A DNA stretch of 64,000 nt from Oceanobacter sp. 1_MG-2023 (GCF_030689025.1 NZ_JAUYWA010000009.1:62001-126000); one strand, 5' to 3'; positions 1 through 9,049 are shown, counted from the first letter of the stretch. Translations and numbers: made by a program. The notes: generated by a model from the sequence alone, not told the origin.

Positions 1-1
1 T

Positions 2-235
2 CCGCAATCCCGCTTTGCCCAATGGCTCAGCGAATGGAGCGGCAGCCATGACTTCACCACCGTCGCCTTTGGTACCGAAGGTGGACTGTTCGATCAGGCT
101 GGTGTGGCCACGCTGGTCTGTGGCCCTGGCAGTATGGATCAAGGGCACAAGCCGGATGAGTTCGTCACGATCGGGCAGCTTGGGCGCTGTTGCGACATGC
201 TGGAAAACTTGCGTAACTGGATGGTCAGCCACTGA
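2..235 (+). CDS. argE: Acetylornithine deacetylase, C-terminal fragment
   Basis: The reading frame is open from the window edge and ends in TGA at 233-235, so only about the last 77 residues are visible. They contain the M20-peptidase ending VAFGTEGGLF, then a CGPGSMDQGHKPDEFV-type stretch, which is typical of ArgE. In that family the late His and Glu belong to the dinuclear metal site. ArgE removes the acetyl group from N-acetylornithine in cytoplasmic arginine synthesis. A succinyl-diaminopimelate desuccinylase is the main alternative, but the GPGS..QAHKPDE pattern favours ArgE. The gene ends 137 bp before rsgA on the same strand. Confidence 0.8.
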   Translation, partial: PQSRFAQWLSEWSGSHDFTTVAFGTEGGLFDQAGVATLVCGPGSMDQGHKPDEFVTIGQLGRCCDMLENLRNWMVSH

Positions 236-372
236 GCCACCCGGATAACGAGGCACCGGCAGCCATTGTGCAGCCGGTGCATTGACTCTGGCCAGAATCA
301 CCGCTGGCCAACGCTTGCGCTTCCTGCAGCCAGCACGGAGAATGACGGCCGAACCGACACTCTGAGTAATGC

Positions 373-1401
373 ATGGCCAAACGAAATCTCACCAAAAAAC
401 AATCCTGGCGTATTGCCAAGATTCAGGAAGAAAAAGCCCAGCGCGCCCAGCAAAAAGAGGCGGTGATTTCCGACCAGCTCAACGCCGGTGAACTCGGTGA
501 CGAGATGCACGGCCAGGTGATCGCCCACTTTGGTGCCCAGGTAGAAGTGGAAGACAACGACCGCAATACCTACCGCTGTTTTTTGCGGGCCAACCTTGGC
601 TCTCTGGTCACTGGCGACAAAATTGTCTTCCGCCCGGCACCGGCCAATGCCCAGGGAGTCAATCAGGGCGTCGTTGAAATGGTGCAGCAACGTGACTCCG
701 AGCTGTCACGCCCCAACCCGTACAACGAGATCAAGCCGGTAGCCGCCAATATCGACTTTATTGTGCTGGTGATTGCCCCCGAACCACACGCGCACGCCAA
801 TCTGATTGACCGTTATCTGGTGGCCGCCGAAAACTGCCACATCGAACCCATTATTCTGCTCAACAAAACCGATCTGCTGGACGACCTCAGTCTGTTCCAT
901 CTGGAGCCACTGCTACAGCGTTATGCCGATCTGGGGTATCGCATACTGCAAGTCTGTGCCAATGAACCGGAAAGCCTTGGGGAATTAAAAGAATTCCTTA
1001 ACGATCGCGTCAGCGTCTTTGTTGGCCAATCCGGGGTCGGCAAGTCATCCCTGATTGGCACCCTGTTACCCGGTGAAGAACTCAAGGTCGGGCCGCTGTC
1101 GGAAAATACCCGCAAAGGCAAACACACCACCACCACCGCCCGGCTGTATCATTTTCCCGCCGGTGGCGACCTGATTGACTCCCCGGGAATCCGTGAGTTT
1201 GGTCTCTGGCATATGAGCGAAGACGACGTGCTGTACGGTTTCCGTGAGTTACGGGCACTGGCGGGACATTGTCGCTTCCGTGATTGCCATCATGAATCCG
1301 AACCCGGTTGTGCCTTGCTGCAAGCCGTCGATGAAGAACTGATCAGTCAGGAACGCTTTATCAGCTACAAACGGATTGTCGAGACCCTGTCGGAGCTCTG
1401 A
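373..1401 (+). CDS. rsgA: Small ribosomal subunit biogenesis GTPase RsgA
   Basis: A 342-residue protein of normal RsgA/YjeQ length. It has an N-terminal OB-fold region and then a circularly permuted GTPase domain. The G4 motif NKTD (near residue 164) precedes the G1 P-loop GQSGVGKSS (near 218) and the G3 motif DSPG. A C-terminal zinc knuckle CRFRDCHHESEPGC begins near residue 300. RsgA binds the 30S subunit late in assembly, checks the decoding centre and hydrolyses GTP to release maturation factors. The basic N-terminus MAKRNLTKKQ is typical. The ATG at 373 has only a weak ribosome site. rhdA and psd follow on the same strand, an order also found in Pseudomonas. Confidence 0.95.
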   Translation: MAKRNLTKKQSWRIAKIQEEKAQRAQQKEAVISDQLNAGELGDEMHGQVIAHFGAQVEVEDNDRNTYRCFLRANLGSLVTGDKIVFRPAPANAQGVNQGVVEMVQQRDSELSRPNPYNEIKPVAANIDFIVLVIAPEPHAHANLIDRYLVAAENCHIEPIILLNKTDLLDDLSLFHLEPLLQRYADLGYRILQVCANEPESLGELKEFLNDRVSVFVGQSGVGKSSLIGTLLPGEELKVGPLSENTRKGKHTTTTARLYHFPAGGDLIDSPGIREFGLWHMSEDDVLYGFRELRALAGHCRFRDCHHESEPGCALLQAVDEELISQERFISYKRIVETLSEL

Positions 1402-1469
1402 ACGCCTGACAGCGGTCTCCGGCTTGGATACACTGCTTCTTTGCGACCTGTTTATCCGGAGTATTATTC

Positions 1470-2294
1470 ATGAGTCCACTGCCACTGCTGCTGGAAGCTC
1501 AAACGCTTGCTGAGCAATTGCCGCTGAATAACGTGCTGATCATTGATCAGAGCAAACTCGACAGCTATCTCCAGCATCATATTCCTGGAGCCGTACACCT
1601 GGACTTCAAGCGCCTGCAGCTGGGCATTGCTCCAACACCCGGTGCCCTGCCCTCGTTACCACAACTGTCTGAAGTCTTCAGCGCCTTGGGGTTAACCCCG
1701 GACACCCACGTTATTGCTTATGACGATGAGGGTGGCGGTTGGGCTGGTCGCTTGATCTGGGTACTCGATATGATTGGCCATCGTCATTACAGCTATCTGA
1801 ATGGTGGTATCAAGGCCTGGTTGCAGGATGGCTTGCCCACAGAAGCCGGTAATGTAACCCCTGTGCCTTCCAGCTATCAGGTCGAACAGCTGTGCGATGG
1901 TTTCTCGCTGAGCAAAGACGATATCCTCGCCCGTATTGGCCAGCCAGACTTTGCCATCTGGGATGCCCGTTCCCAGGCGGAGTACTGCGGCGACAAGGTT
2001 ATTTCCAGCCGAGGTGGCCATATCCCCGGTGCCGTCAACTACGAATGGACGCGGGGAATGGACCCGGAAAATGGTTTGCGTATCAACCCGTTGGAACCCT
2101 TCCGTGTACTGCTGTCAGACATGGGACTGACTGCCGACAAGGAAATTGCCACCCATTGCCAGACTCATCACCGCTCTGGCTATACCTATTTGGTGGGCAA
2201 GATTCTGGGGCTGAATATCAAAGCCTACCCTGGTTCCTGGTCTGAGTGGGGCAACGACCCCAACACCCCGGTGACCACTGGCGATCAGCCCTGA
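1470..2294 (+). CDS. rhdA: Thiosulfate sulfurtransferase (rhodanese), two-domain
   Basis: A 274-residue tandem rhodanese. The N-terminal domain is the inactive structural copy. The C-terminal domain carries the active loop CQTHHRSG with its cysteine at residue 230. This loop and residue number match Azotobacter vinelandii RhdA, whose Cys230 carries the persulfide. The enzyme moves sulfane sulfur from thiosulfate to thiophilic acceptors in the cytoplasm. A GGAG ribosome site lies before the ATG. The gene sits between rsgA and psd, as in pseudomonads, and the spacing suggests co-transcription with psd. Confidence 0.9.
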   Translation: MSPLPLLLEAQTLAEQLPLNNVLIIDQSKLDSYLQHHIPGAVHLDFKRLQLGIAPTPGALPSLPQLSEVFSALGLTPDTHVIAYDDEGGGWAGRLIWVLDMIGHRHYSYLNGGIKAWLQDGLPTEAGNVTPVPSSYQVEQLCDGFSLSKDDILARIGQPDFAIWDARSQAEYCGDKVISSRGGHIPGAVNYEWTRGMDPENGLRINPLEPFRVLLSDMGLTADKEIATHCQTHHRSGYTYLVGKILGLNIKAYPGSWSEWGNDPNTPVTTGDQP

Positions 2295-2364
2295 GTCGAC
2301 ACACGAGTAATGATCACCCATTCCGGCCAAGGACGTGCCTGGCCTAATAAAAGAGAGTCCCCCT

Positions 2365-3504
2365 TTGTTAAAAGATGATCTGTTTATTGCCAGCCAATAC
2401 GTGCTGCCTCACCACTGGCTGTCTCGTCTGGTTGGCAAATTGGCTGCCTGTGAAAGCCGCTGGCTCAAAAACCAGCTGATCACCCGCTTTATCCGTCAGT
2501 ACGACGTACGTCTGGATGAAGCCCAGCGTCAGCACCCGCAGGACTTTCGCAGTTTTAACGACTTTTTTACCCGTGAACTGCTGCCCGAAGCCCGACCCCA
2601 GGATCAAGCCGTTGACAGCCTGTTGTCACCGGTTGACGGCGCGGTTTCCCAATTGGGCCGGATTCAGCACGGGCGTATTTTCCAGGCCAAGGGTCAGGCT
2701 TTTTCCCTGACTGAATTACTGGGTGGCTCGCGTCAGCGCGCTGAAGACTTTGCCGGTGGCCAGTTTGCCACCCTGTATCTGTCGCCACGGGATTATCATC
2801 GTGTCCATATGCCGATGCCCGGCAAACTGCGAGAAATGATCTACGTCCCCGGAGCACTGTTTTCGGTCAATCAGACCACTGCTGAACGGGTTCCCGGTCT
2901 GTTTGCCCGTAACGAACGACTGGTCTGTATTTTTGATACCGAACACGGCCCCATGGCCATGGTGCTGGTGGGTGCCATGATTGTGGCGGCCATTGAAACC
3001 GTCTGGGCTGGCCAGATCACCCCGGCCTCGCGCAAGATCAAGGTAACGGATTATCGTGATCCGCAACCGGTGGAACTGGATAAGGGTGAAGAAATGGGTC
3101 GTTTCTGCCTTGGTTCCACTGTGGTGCTGTGTTTCCCGGATGGCATGGTCGACTGGAGCAAGGAGCTGGAGGCCGGTAGCCCGATTCGAATGGGTAGCCG
3201 ACTGGGCTCAATCAGTGCACTGCGCCCTGATGAACCGGAAACAGCAGAGCCAGAGCCAGAGCCAGAAACAGAACAAGCTGAAGCAGAAACAGACACTCAC
3301 AGCAGCCCAAGCAGCACTTCAGCAACACAGGAAACCCTGACACCGGCAACAGAGCAGCCGGTAACGGATACGGTTGAAGCCGTTGAAGCTATTGAAGCAG
3401 AAGAGCTCAAAAAAGAAGAAACACAAGCTCCCGACGGTACCGACCAACCGTCACCTGTTGATGAACACACCCCGGAGTCAGACACCGACAAACCCCGTAC
3501 CTGA
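2365..3504 (+). CDS. psd: Phosphatidylserine decarboxylase proenzyme with acidic C-terminal tail
   Basis: Psd makes phosphatidylethanolamine from phosphatidylserine at the inner membrane. The conserved blocks FNDFFTRELLPEARP, SPVDGA and YHRVHMPMPG are present. The self-cleavage site LGST lies near residue 251, where Ser becomes the pyruvoyl group. I chose the TTG at 2365 because an AAGAGAG site precedes it and LKDDLFIASQYLLPHH-like residues mark the usual family start; a GTG at 2335 is possible but badly spaced. The protein is about 379 residues, against roughly 285-320 for the family. The excess is a tail of about 95 residues from near 3236 onward, rich in Glu, Pro, Thr and Asp and probably disordered. 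Confidence 0.93.
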   Translation: MLKDDLFIASQYVLPHHWLSRLVGKLAACESRWLKNQLITRFIRQYDVRLDEAQRQHPQDFRSFNDFFTRELLPEARPQDQAVDSLLSPVDGAVSQLGRIQHGRIFQAKGQAFSLTELLGGSRQRAEDFAGGQFATLYLSPRDYHRVHMPMPGKLREMIYVPGALFSVNQTTAERVPGLFARNERLVCIFDTEHGPMAMVLVGAMIVAAIETVWAGQITPASRKIKVTDYRDPQPVELDKGEEMGRFCLGSTVVLCFPDGMVDWSKELEAGSPIRMGSRLGSISALRPDEPETAEPEPEPETEQAEAETDTHSSPSSTSATQETLTPATEQPVTDTVEAVEAIEAEELKKEETQAPDGTDQPSPVDEHTPESDTDKPRT

Positions 3505-3520
3505 TAACGTCAGCGTCTAT

Positions 3521-3955
3521 TTATCGGTTTATCGGTATCTCTTTATCAGTGCGACTGGCCACAAGGCAACCACCGGGCATATCCGGCAAGCTGCCTTGTG
3601 GCCGGATACGCAAGACCAGCCACTGCTGACTACCATCCAGATGCATATCAGCAAAACGCCATTGCTCGCTCTGTTGCTCATGACCCGGCCAGATAACCCG
3701 GCTGAGTGACGTCATCAAATGGGCAATCTGTTCGGCGTCAGCCGACTTCAGGTGTTGCAGGGTTTGCTGATCCTCAGCCACCATACGGGTTAATGGCACC
3801 CGGACTTGCAAACCACCGCCAACGCCCACCCGGGCAATCATCAGTTCACAATCAATTCCTGCAGCTGCCACCAGCGGTGAATGCATGGCCATCACCGCGC
3901 CCGTCACAATCCCCACCATCAACAGCAACCGGCTTAACGCCTGCTTTCCAGTCAT
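3521..3955 (-). CDS. Hypothetical exported protein
   Basis: I do not recognise the family. The chosen start MTGKQALSRLLLMVG gives about 144 residues with a hydrophobic N-terminus ending AAAG, a likely signal peptide or membrane anchor. A longer frame upstream to 4006 adds a non-hydrophobic lead and is less likely. The mature part has two cysteines (DCEL and GGCL) that could form one disulfide, plus a segment SLSRVIWPGHEQQSEQWRF. It lies downstream of epmA on the same strand, separated by a short hairpin, and converges on psd. Function unknown. Confidence 0.55.
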   Translation of the reverse strand: MTGKQALSRLLLMVGIVTGAVMAMHSPLVAAAGIDCELMIARVGVGGGLQVRVPLTRMVAEDQQTLQHLKSADAEQIAHLMTSLSRVIWPGHEQQSEQWRFADMHLDGSQQWLVLRIRPQGSLPDMPGGCLVASRTDKEIPINR

Positions 3956-3963
3956 CCTATCTA

Positions 3964-3980
3964 CCCTCACTACGTGAGGG
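3964..3980 (-). terminator. Hairpin between epmA and the exported-protein gene
   Basis: CCCTCAC and GTGAGGG pair perfectly around a three-base loop, about 75 bp past the epmA stop. There is no T-run, so it may be a weak terminator or an RNA-processing hairpin rather than a full stop. Confidence 0.4.
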
Positions 3981-4053
3981 GAAATCTGACCATAACCTTC
4001 TGTCAATCAGGTCTGGCAAGCGGTAAGTTACTGAAAATGTTTGCGCGAAAATG

Positions 4054-4980
4054 TCAGGCCTGCAGCCAATCGAAGCTTAATACCTCAGCAATTGTGGAGA
4101 CCTGTAACCGCTGCATCAATAACCGATCCAGTCCCATGGCTACCCCGGCACATGGCGGCAAGCCAGAACCCAGTGCCGCCAACAGCCGCTTATCGATTGG
4201 ACGACCGTTAGCTTCCTGCTCAAAACGGCGCGTCTGTTCAGCAACATCCGTCAATTCATGATAACCATTGGCCAACTCTGCACCGTTCCAGAACAGCTCA
4301 AAACGCTCAGCCACATCATGACCATCGACCGTCCGGCGGGTTTTAGCCAGTGCCGCCTGGGATGCCGGAAAGTCGTAAACAAATACCAGGGTATCCCGTG
4401 GCAAGGCAGGTTCAACCGCATGGCTCATGATAACGTCGAGCCAGCCATCCCGATCCAGCGACAGATCTTGCCCAGCCAGCTGCTGGCCACACTCAGCAAT
4501 CGTCACATCACGGCACTGCAACGGGTCCAGACCGGCGTACTGCAACAATGCCTGCTGATAAGTCAGCATCACCCGGGGCGGTGTTGATGGCAGTCCCAGC
4601 ATCAGGACGGCAATATCCGCTACTTCATCCATCAACTGATGCTCGTTCCAGTCCAACCGGTACCATTCCAGCATGGAGAATTCCGGGTTATGGCGGCGAC
4701 CGGCTTCACCCCGGCGGAAAACTTTACAGATCTGGTAGATATCACCACTACCGGCACATAACAGCCGTTTCATCGCATACTCCGGCGAGGTATGCAGATA
4801 ACGGCCATCGGCTGTGGCCATGGGTTCAATATTCGGATCACTCACCGGAGCCTGGGCCAACAGCGGAGTTTCTACTTCCAGCACTTGCCGCTCGGCGAAA
4901 AACTGACGGATCTGTTGATACATCAAGGCTCTGGCTTGAAGCGCGGCAAGGGAAGCCGTCGGGGTCCAGCATTTGGTCAT
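4054..4980 (-). CDS. epmA: Elongation factor P--(R)-beta-lysine ligase EpmA
   Basis: A 308-residue class II lysyl-tRNA-synthetase paralogue without an anticodon-binding domain, the usual size for EpmA (PoxA/GenX/YjeA). Motif 2 is seen as FRRGEAGRRHNPEFSMLEWY and motif 3 as GVAMGLDRLLM. It activates (R)-beta-lysine with ATP and transfers it to Lys34 of EF-P. The partners are adjacent: efp upstream on the same strand and epmB divergent from efp. A strong terminator separates it from efp, so it probably has its own promoter. The ATG at 4980 follows an AGAGAA site. Confidence 0.95.
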   Translation of the reverse strand: MTKCWTPTASLAALQARALMYQQIRQFFAERQVLEVETPLLAQAPVSDPNIEPMATADGRYLHTSPEYAMKRLLCAGSGDIYQICKVFRRGEAGRRHNPEFSMLEWYRLDWNEHQLMDEVADIAVLMLGLPSTPPRVMLTYQQALLQYAGLDPLQCRDVTIAECGQQLAGQDLSLDRDGWLDVIMSHAVEPALPRDTLVFVYDFPASQAALAKTRRTVDGHDVAERFELFWNGAELANGYHELTDVAEQTRRFEQEANGRPIDKRLLAALGSGLPPCAGVAMGLDRLLMQRLQVSTIAEVLSFDWLQA

Positions 4981-5060
4981 AAGATTCTCTATGCATGTAT
5001 CCAGTCATGAAATGATAAAGTCAGGTCAGACTATCGGCCAGCCGCACCAGACGCCGACAC

Positions 5061-5087
5061 AAAAAAAGGAGCCGTCAGGCTCCTTTT
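5061..5087 (-). terminator. Rho-independent terminator of efp
   Basis: Read on the minus strand, AAAAGGAGCC pairs with GGCTCCTTTT around a short loop and ends in seven T residues. It lies 20 bp past the efp stop and should end efp transcription before epmA. Confidence 0.85.
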
Positions 5088-5107
5088 GGATCAGTCACGG
5101 TTATCGA

Positions 5108-5674
5108 TCAGGCACGGCTGACGTATTCACCTGAGCGGGTATCAATCCGCAAGATGTCGCCGATATTGATAAACAGTGGGACTTTCACGACCGCACCGGT
5201 CACCAGCGTCGCCGGCTTGCTGCCACCCTGTGCCGTATCCCCTTTCATGCCCGGGTCGGTTTCTGCCACTTCCAGCTCAACAAAGTTGGCTGGCGCAACG
5301 GTCAGGATGGCACCGTTAAACAGAGTGACGACATACTGGTCTTGCTCTTTCAGCCATTTGACGGTATCGCCAACCGCTTCAGCAGAGGCACCATGTTGTT
5401 CAAAAGAACCATCGGTGGCCATGAAGTGCCAGAATTCGCCATCGTTGTAGAGGTATTCCATGTCGACTTCCATCACGTCGGCACCTTCGAGTGATTCGCC
5501 GGACTTGAAGGTTTTTTCAATCACCCGGCCAATACGCAAGTTGCGCAGTTTGACGCGGTTAAACGCCTGACCTTTGCCGGGTTTTACATATTCGTTCTCA
5601 ATAATGGAGCACGGCTCTCCATCCATCATGACTTTAAGACCGGGTTTAAATTCGTTGGTAGAATAGTTCGCCAT
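5108..5674 (-). CDS. efp: Translation elongation factor P
   Basis: A 188-residue protein of the standard three-domain EF-P length. Starting at [12 protein letters not shown] places Lys34 in the loop KPGKGQAF, exactly the residue beta-lysylated by EpmA/EpmB. An in-frame ATG 12 bp earlier is less likely because family proteins start at MA-Y/T. EF-P enters the ribosomal E site and rescues stalling at polyproline. It is transcribed alone (terminator at 5061-5087) and diverges from epmB over only 35 bp. Confidence 0.96.
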   Translation of the reverse strand: MANYSTNEFKPGLKVMMDGEPCSIIENEYVKPGKGQAFNRVKLRNLRIGRVIEKTFKSGESLEGADVMEVDMEYLYNDGEFWHFMATDGSFEQHGASAEAVGDTVKWLKEQDQYVVTLFNGAILTVAPANFVELEVAETDPGMKGDTAQGGSKPATLVTGAVVKVPLFINIGDILRIDTRSGEYVSRA

Positions 5675-5709
5675 TTCGCAATCCAATTAGAGTAGGACAT
5701 TGTTATAAA

Positions 5710-6735
5710 GTGCACATCATAACGCGATCTGCTGCCATTGAGCAGCAAGACTGGCAACAGATTCTGGCCAGCGCCATTCGCAGCCCCGAACAATTGTTCT
5801 CGGCACTGCATCTTGCTCCGACTCATTTGAGCGACCGACAGCTGGCTGCCAGTACGTTTCCGGTGCTCGTTCCTGCGCCGTATCTGCAAAAAATGGAACC
5901 TGGCAACCCCCACGATCCCTTGCTGCGCCAGGTACTGCCAGACGCTGAAGAGCTTATCGCCATGCCGGGTTATGTCAGTGATCCACTGGATGAGCAACAC
6001 GCCAATATCACCCCCGGTATCGTTCACAAATATCAGGGCCGGCTCTTGTTACTGGCGGCGACGGGCTGTGCAGTTAACTGTCGCTACTGCTTTCGCCGTC
6101 ATTTTGACTATGCCGACAATCGTCTCAGCCGCCGGCAATGGCAAAGTGCGCTGGATTATGTTCGTGATGACCCATCCATCAGTGAGGTGATTTTGAGTGG
6201 TGGCGACCCATTAATGCTGAAAGACGAGGCGCTGGCAGAGTTGGTTGATACCATCGGGCAGATACCTCACGTGCGACGCTTGCGTATTCATACCCGTTTG
6301 CCGGTGGTGATTCCCCAGCGCCTGACCCCGGCCCTGGCGCAGTTGCTCGGCCACAGCCGCCTGTCGATCAGTGTGGTATTACATATTAACCATGCCAATG
6401 AGATCGACGAGCTGTTTCGTCAACACCTCCAGACACTGCGCCAGGCGGGCATCACCTTGCTGAACCAGTCGGTACTGCTGCAAGGCGTCAACAACCAGGC
6501 CGCTACCCTGATCGAACTGAGCCAGTCGTTATTTGATGCCGGCATCCTGCCTTACTACCTGCATCTGCTCGACCCGGTCACAGGCACACACCAGTTTGAT
6601 ACTCCGACTGCCGAGGCGCTGGCTATTTACCAGCAACTGCATCAACAATTACCCGGCTACCTGCTTCCCAGGCTGGTACGGGAGGAAGCTGGCAAAGCTG
6701 GCAAGTCTCTAATTATGACTAATGACAAATTTTGA
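5710..6735 (+). CDS. epmB: EF-P (R)-beta-lysine 2,3-aminomutase EpmB
   Basis: A 341-residue radical SAM protein of the KamA family, but the short form lacking the C-terminal extension of clostridial lysine aminomutase. The iron-sulfur motif is C120-x3-C124-x2-C127 (CAVNCRYC), followed by a PLP-binding region and the GGDPL motif. It converts (S)-alpha-lysine to (R)-beta-lysine for EpmA. The best start is the GTG at 5710. Together epmA, efp and epmB form a complete modification set within 2.7 kb; no epmC (EF-P hydroxylase) is seen here. Confidence 0.95.
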   Translation: MHIITRSAAIEQQDWQQILASAIRSPEQLFSALHLAPTHLSDRQLAASTFPVLVPAPYLQKMEPGNPHDPLLRQVLPDAEELIAMPGYVSDPLDEQHANITPGIVHKYQGRLLLLAATGCAVNCRYCFRRHFDYADNRLSRRQWQSALDYVRDDPSISEVILSGGDPLMLKDEALAELVDTIGQIPHVRRLRIHTRLPVVIPQRLTPALAQLLGHSRLSISVVLHINHANEIDELFRQHLQTLRQAGITLLNQSVLLQGVNNQAATLIELSQSLFDAGILPYYLHLLDPVTGTHQFDTPTAEALAIYQQLHQQLPGYLLPRLVREEAGKAGKSLIMTNDKF

Positions 6736-6779
6736 CAGACATTTCCCTCTTTAATGGTCATATACCGCTACAATCATGA

Positions 6780-6820
6780 TTGTGACAATATCTGTCTGTT
6801 ATTATTGTTTATTGTCACAA
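6780..6820. promoter_or_regulatory. Long-spaced inverted repeat upstream of the FimX-like gene
   Basis: TTGTGACAATA (6780-6790) and TATTGTCACAA (6810-6820) are perfect 11-bp inverted copies separated by 19 bp. The arms contain TGTGA/TCACA as in CRP half-sites, but the spacing is far wider than a single CRP site. A palindrome ACAATCATGATTGT overlaps the left side. Probably an operator region for the gene starting near 6935. Confidence 0.45.
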
Positions 6821-6852
6821 AATGCGCACAAACAGCTATTTGTACTGCCTTC

Positions 6853-6875
6853 GCCGGTTTTTGATCAAAACCGGC
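6853..6875 (+). terminator. Hairpin after epmB
   Basis: GCCGGTTTT pairs with AAAACCGGC around a five-base loop, with a short TTT after. It lies between epmB and the FimX-like gene and could end epmB transcripts, or form in the 5' leader of the next gene. Confidence 0.5.
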
Positions 6876-6934
6876 TTTGATAACCCATTTGGGCAAAACT
6901 GACAGGAAACGTCGGACCCGAACAATAAGACTGA

Positions 6935-9049
6935 GTGACCCGAGTCATGGCGACCAACCAAGAGACACTACACCTGCTGATTCATACCCAATCCCAGAAT
7001 GATGCAGAGGGTATTGTCAGCCTGCTACGAAATTCAGGCAATGCCACTCGCGCGCACCAGATCAGCTCGCTGGAAGACCTTGACGAACAGCTGGAACAAA
7101 AATCCTGGGATCTGCTGATTGCCGAGGATGGCGCCAACGGCGTTCATTACCCATCCCTGCAAGAGCGCATTCGCCGCCTCAACAAAGACTTGCCCATTAT
7201 TCTGATCAGTAAAGAGATTGATCTGATTGCCATGGAAAACGCGCTCAGACACGGTGTCTGCAGTGTTGTCCCCCGGGATGAAAGCAACCTGATGGTACTG
7301 GCCATTCAGCGTGAACTGCGTCATCTGAAACATCGCCGGGAATTACGATCCATCGAAGTGCGCCTGCGTGACGCCGAAAAACGCGCCCAGGCCCTGCTGG
7401 AAAGCTCTCGCGATGCCGTTGCCTATGTCCATGACGGCATGCATATTTTTGCCAACCCGTCTTATCTGTCCATGTTTGGCTATTCATCCGTCGATGAGCT
7501 GGAAGGCATGCCCTTGATGGATATGGTCGATAGCTCTGGTCAGAGTGACTTTAAACGCTTCTTCAAAAAATACCTCAACGCCCCTCATAAAGAATCCGAG
7601 CTCAGCACGCTTGGGGTCGACGGCGATGGGCAGCTGTTTCCGATGCAAATGAATTTTTCACCTGCGAGCTATGCCGAAGAACGTTGCACCATGGTCACGA
7701 TTCACTCCCACGCCAAGAATACAGCTCTCGAAGACAAGCTGCGCAAAGTCAGCAATATCGACATGATGACGGGCCTGTACAACAAGCCCTACTTTATCGC
7801 CCAGCTGGAAATTGCTGTCGATAATGCCGTACTTGGAGGCAGCAACGGCGCCATTATTTATATGAACATCGATGGTTTTGGCAAAATCAAAAGTGAGGTT
7901 GGCATCAGTCGTGCCGATACCGTACTGTCCGAACTGTCCCAATCACTCAAGAAAACCATTGGCTCCGATCACAGTCTGGCCCGCATCAGCGAAGATATTT
8001 TTGCCACCATCCTCACTGGCTACAGCTCTGACCAGGCGATGAAACTGGCAGAACAACTGCGCAGCCATGTAGAAGGCCTGCTTATCGATCTTGGCGATCG
8101 TACCATCACCGTCACCACCAGTATCGGTGTCGCCTTGATCAACGACACCTGTTCACGCCCGGAAGATGTGCTGCAAAATGCCCACACCGCCAGTGAACAA
8201 GTACATCAACAGCCAGATCATCACAGTGGCAATGGTGTCATGTTATTTGTACCGGACATCCCTGAAGATGTCGTCGTCGCGGATGTCAGTATCGAAGAAG
8301 CCGTGACCGACGCTCTGCGCCAGAACAGCTTCCAGCTCTTGTTTCAGCCCAAAATCAGCCTGCGTGGTGAGGACGTTGAACATTACGAAGCGCTGATGCA
8401 ACTGCCTCTGGCCGATGGTCGCTGTATCAGCTCTGATGAGCTGATGAACAACCCGGATATCAATGAGGGCCTGAAACGCAAGGTCGATCGCTGGGTCTTG
8501 CTCAATACCCTCAAGCAGCTGGGAGAACATCGACAACAGGGTCACAACTCCCGTGTTTTTGTTAATCTGGCGACCCCGTCCATCCAGGATGACAGCCTGC
8601 CCAACTGGATCAGTGTTGCGATGCGAGCAGCCCGCCTGCCAAAAGGCTCACTGGTCATACAGCTGGCCGAAGACAGTGCTACCCGCGTACTGAAGCAGGC
8701 CCAACACTTTGTTTCCGAACTGAATGCCAGCGGTATTACCACTGCGCTCAATCACTTTGGTTGCTCTCTGAACCCCTTACGTACATTGCAACATCTGGCG
8801 GTTGAGTACGTTAAGCTCGATGGCTCTTATACCAGTGAGCTGGGCCAAAGCCCGGAAAATCAGCAACAGCTGCAAACCCTGTTAACCGCTTTGCACGAAG
8901 CAGAAAAGAAAACCGTTATCCCGATGGTCGACAGCGCCTCAACCTTGGCCAGTCTATGGCAAATGGGGGTTCATTTTGTGCAAGGGGATTATGTACAAGC
9001 GCCACAAAGCAGCATGAATTACAACTTCGAAGAAGAAAGCAGCTTCTGA
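6935..9049 (+). CDS. fimX: FimX-like degenerate GGDEF/EAL protein
   Basis: 704 residues. The order is a receiver-like region (1-130), a linker helix, PAS (about 155-260), GGDEF (about 275-430) and EAL (about 445-695), as in Pseudomonas FimX, a c-di-GMP receptor that positions type IV pili. The GGDEF site reads SEDIF (near 352). The EAL stretch keeps E-A-L (485-487) but has Q in place of the usual following Arg, and the catalytic DDFG reads NHFG (near 606). Both enzyme activities are therefore probably lost, leaving c-di-GMP binding. The next gene is serB, as next to fimX in P. aeruginosa. A GTG at 6935 or an ATG at 6947 could be the start; neither has a strong ribosome site. Confidence 0.75.
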   Translation: MTRVMATNQETLHLLIHTQSQNDAEGIVSLLRNSGNATRAHQISSLEDLDEQLEQKSWDLLIAEDGANGVHYPSLQERIRRLNKDLPIILISKEIDLIAMENALRHGVCSVVPRDESNLMVLAIQRELRHLKHRRELRSIEVRLRDAEKRAQALLESSRDAVAYVHDGMHIFANPSYLSMFGYSSVDELEGMPLMDMVDSSGQSDFKRFFKKYLNAPHKESELSTLGVDGDGQLFPMQMNFSPASYAEERCTMVTIHSHAKNTALEDKLRKVSNIDMMTGLYNKPYFIAQLEIAVDNAVLGGSNGAIIYMNIDGFGKIKSEVGISRADTVLSELSQSLKKTIGSDHSLARISEDIFATILTGYSSDQAMKLAEQLRSHVEGLLIDLGDRTITVTTSIGVALINDTCSRPEDVLQNAHTASEQVHQQPDHHSGNGVMLFVPDIPEDVVVADVSIEEAVTDALRQNSFQLLFQPKISLRGEDVEHYEALMQLPLADGRCISSDELMNNPDINEGLKRKVDRWVLLNTLKQLGEHRQQGHNSRVFVNLATPSIQDDSLPNWISVAMRAARLPKGSLVIQLAEDSATRVLKQAQHFVSELNASGITTALNHFGCSLNPLRTLQHLAVEYVKLDGSYTSELGQSPENQQQLQTLLTALHEAEKKTVIPMVDSASTLASLWQMGVHFVQGDYVQAPQSSMNYNFEEESSF

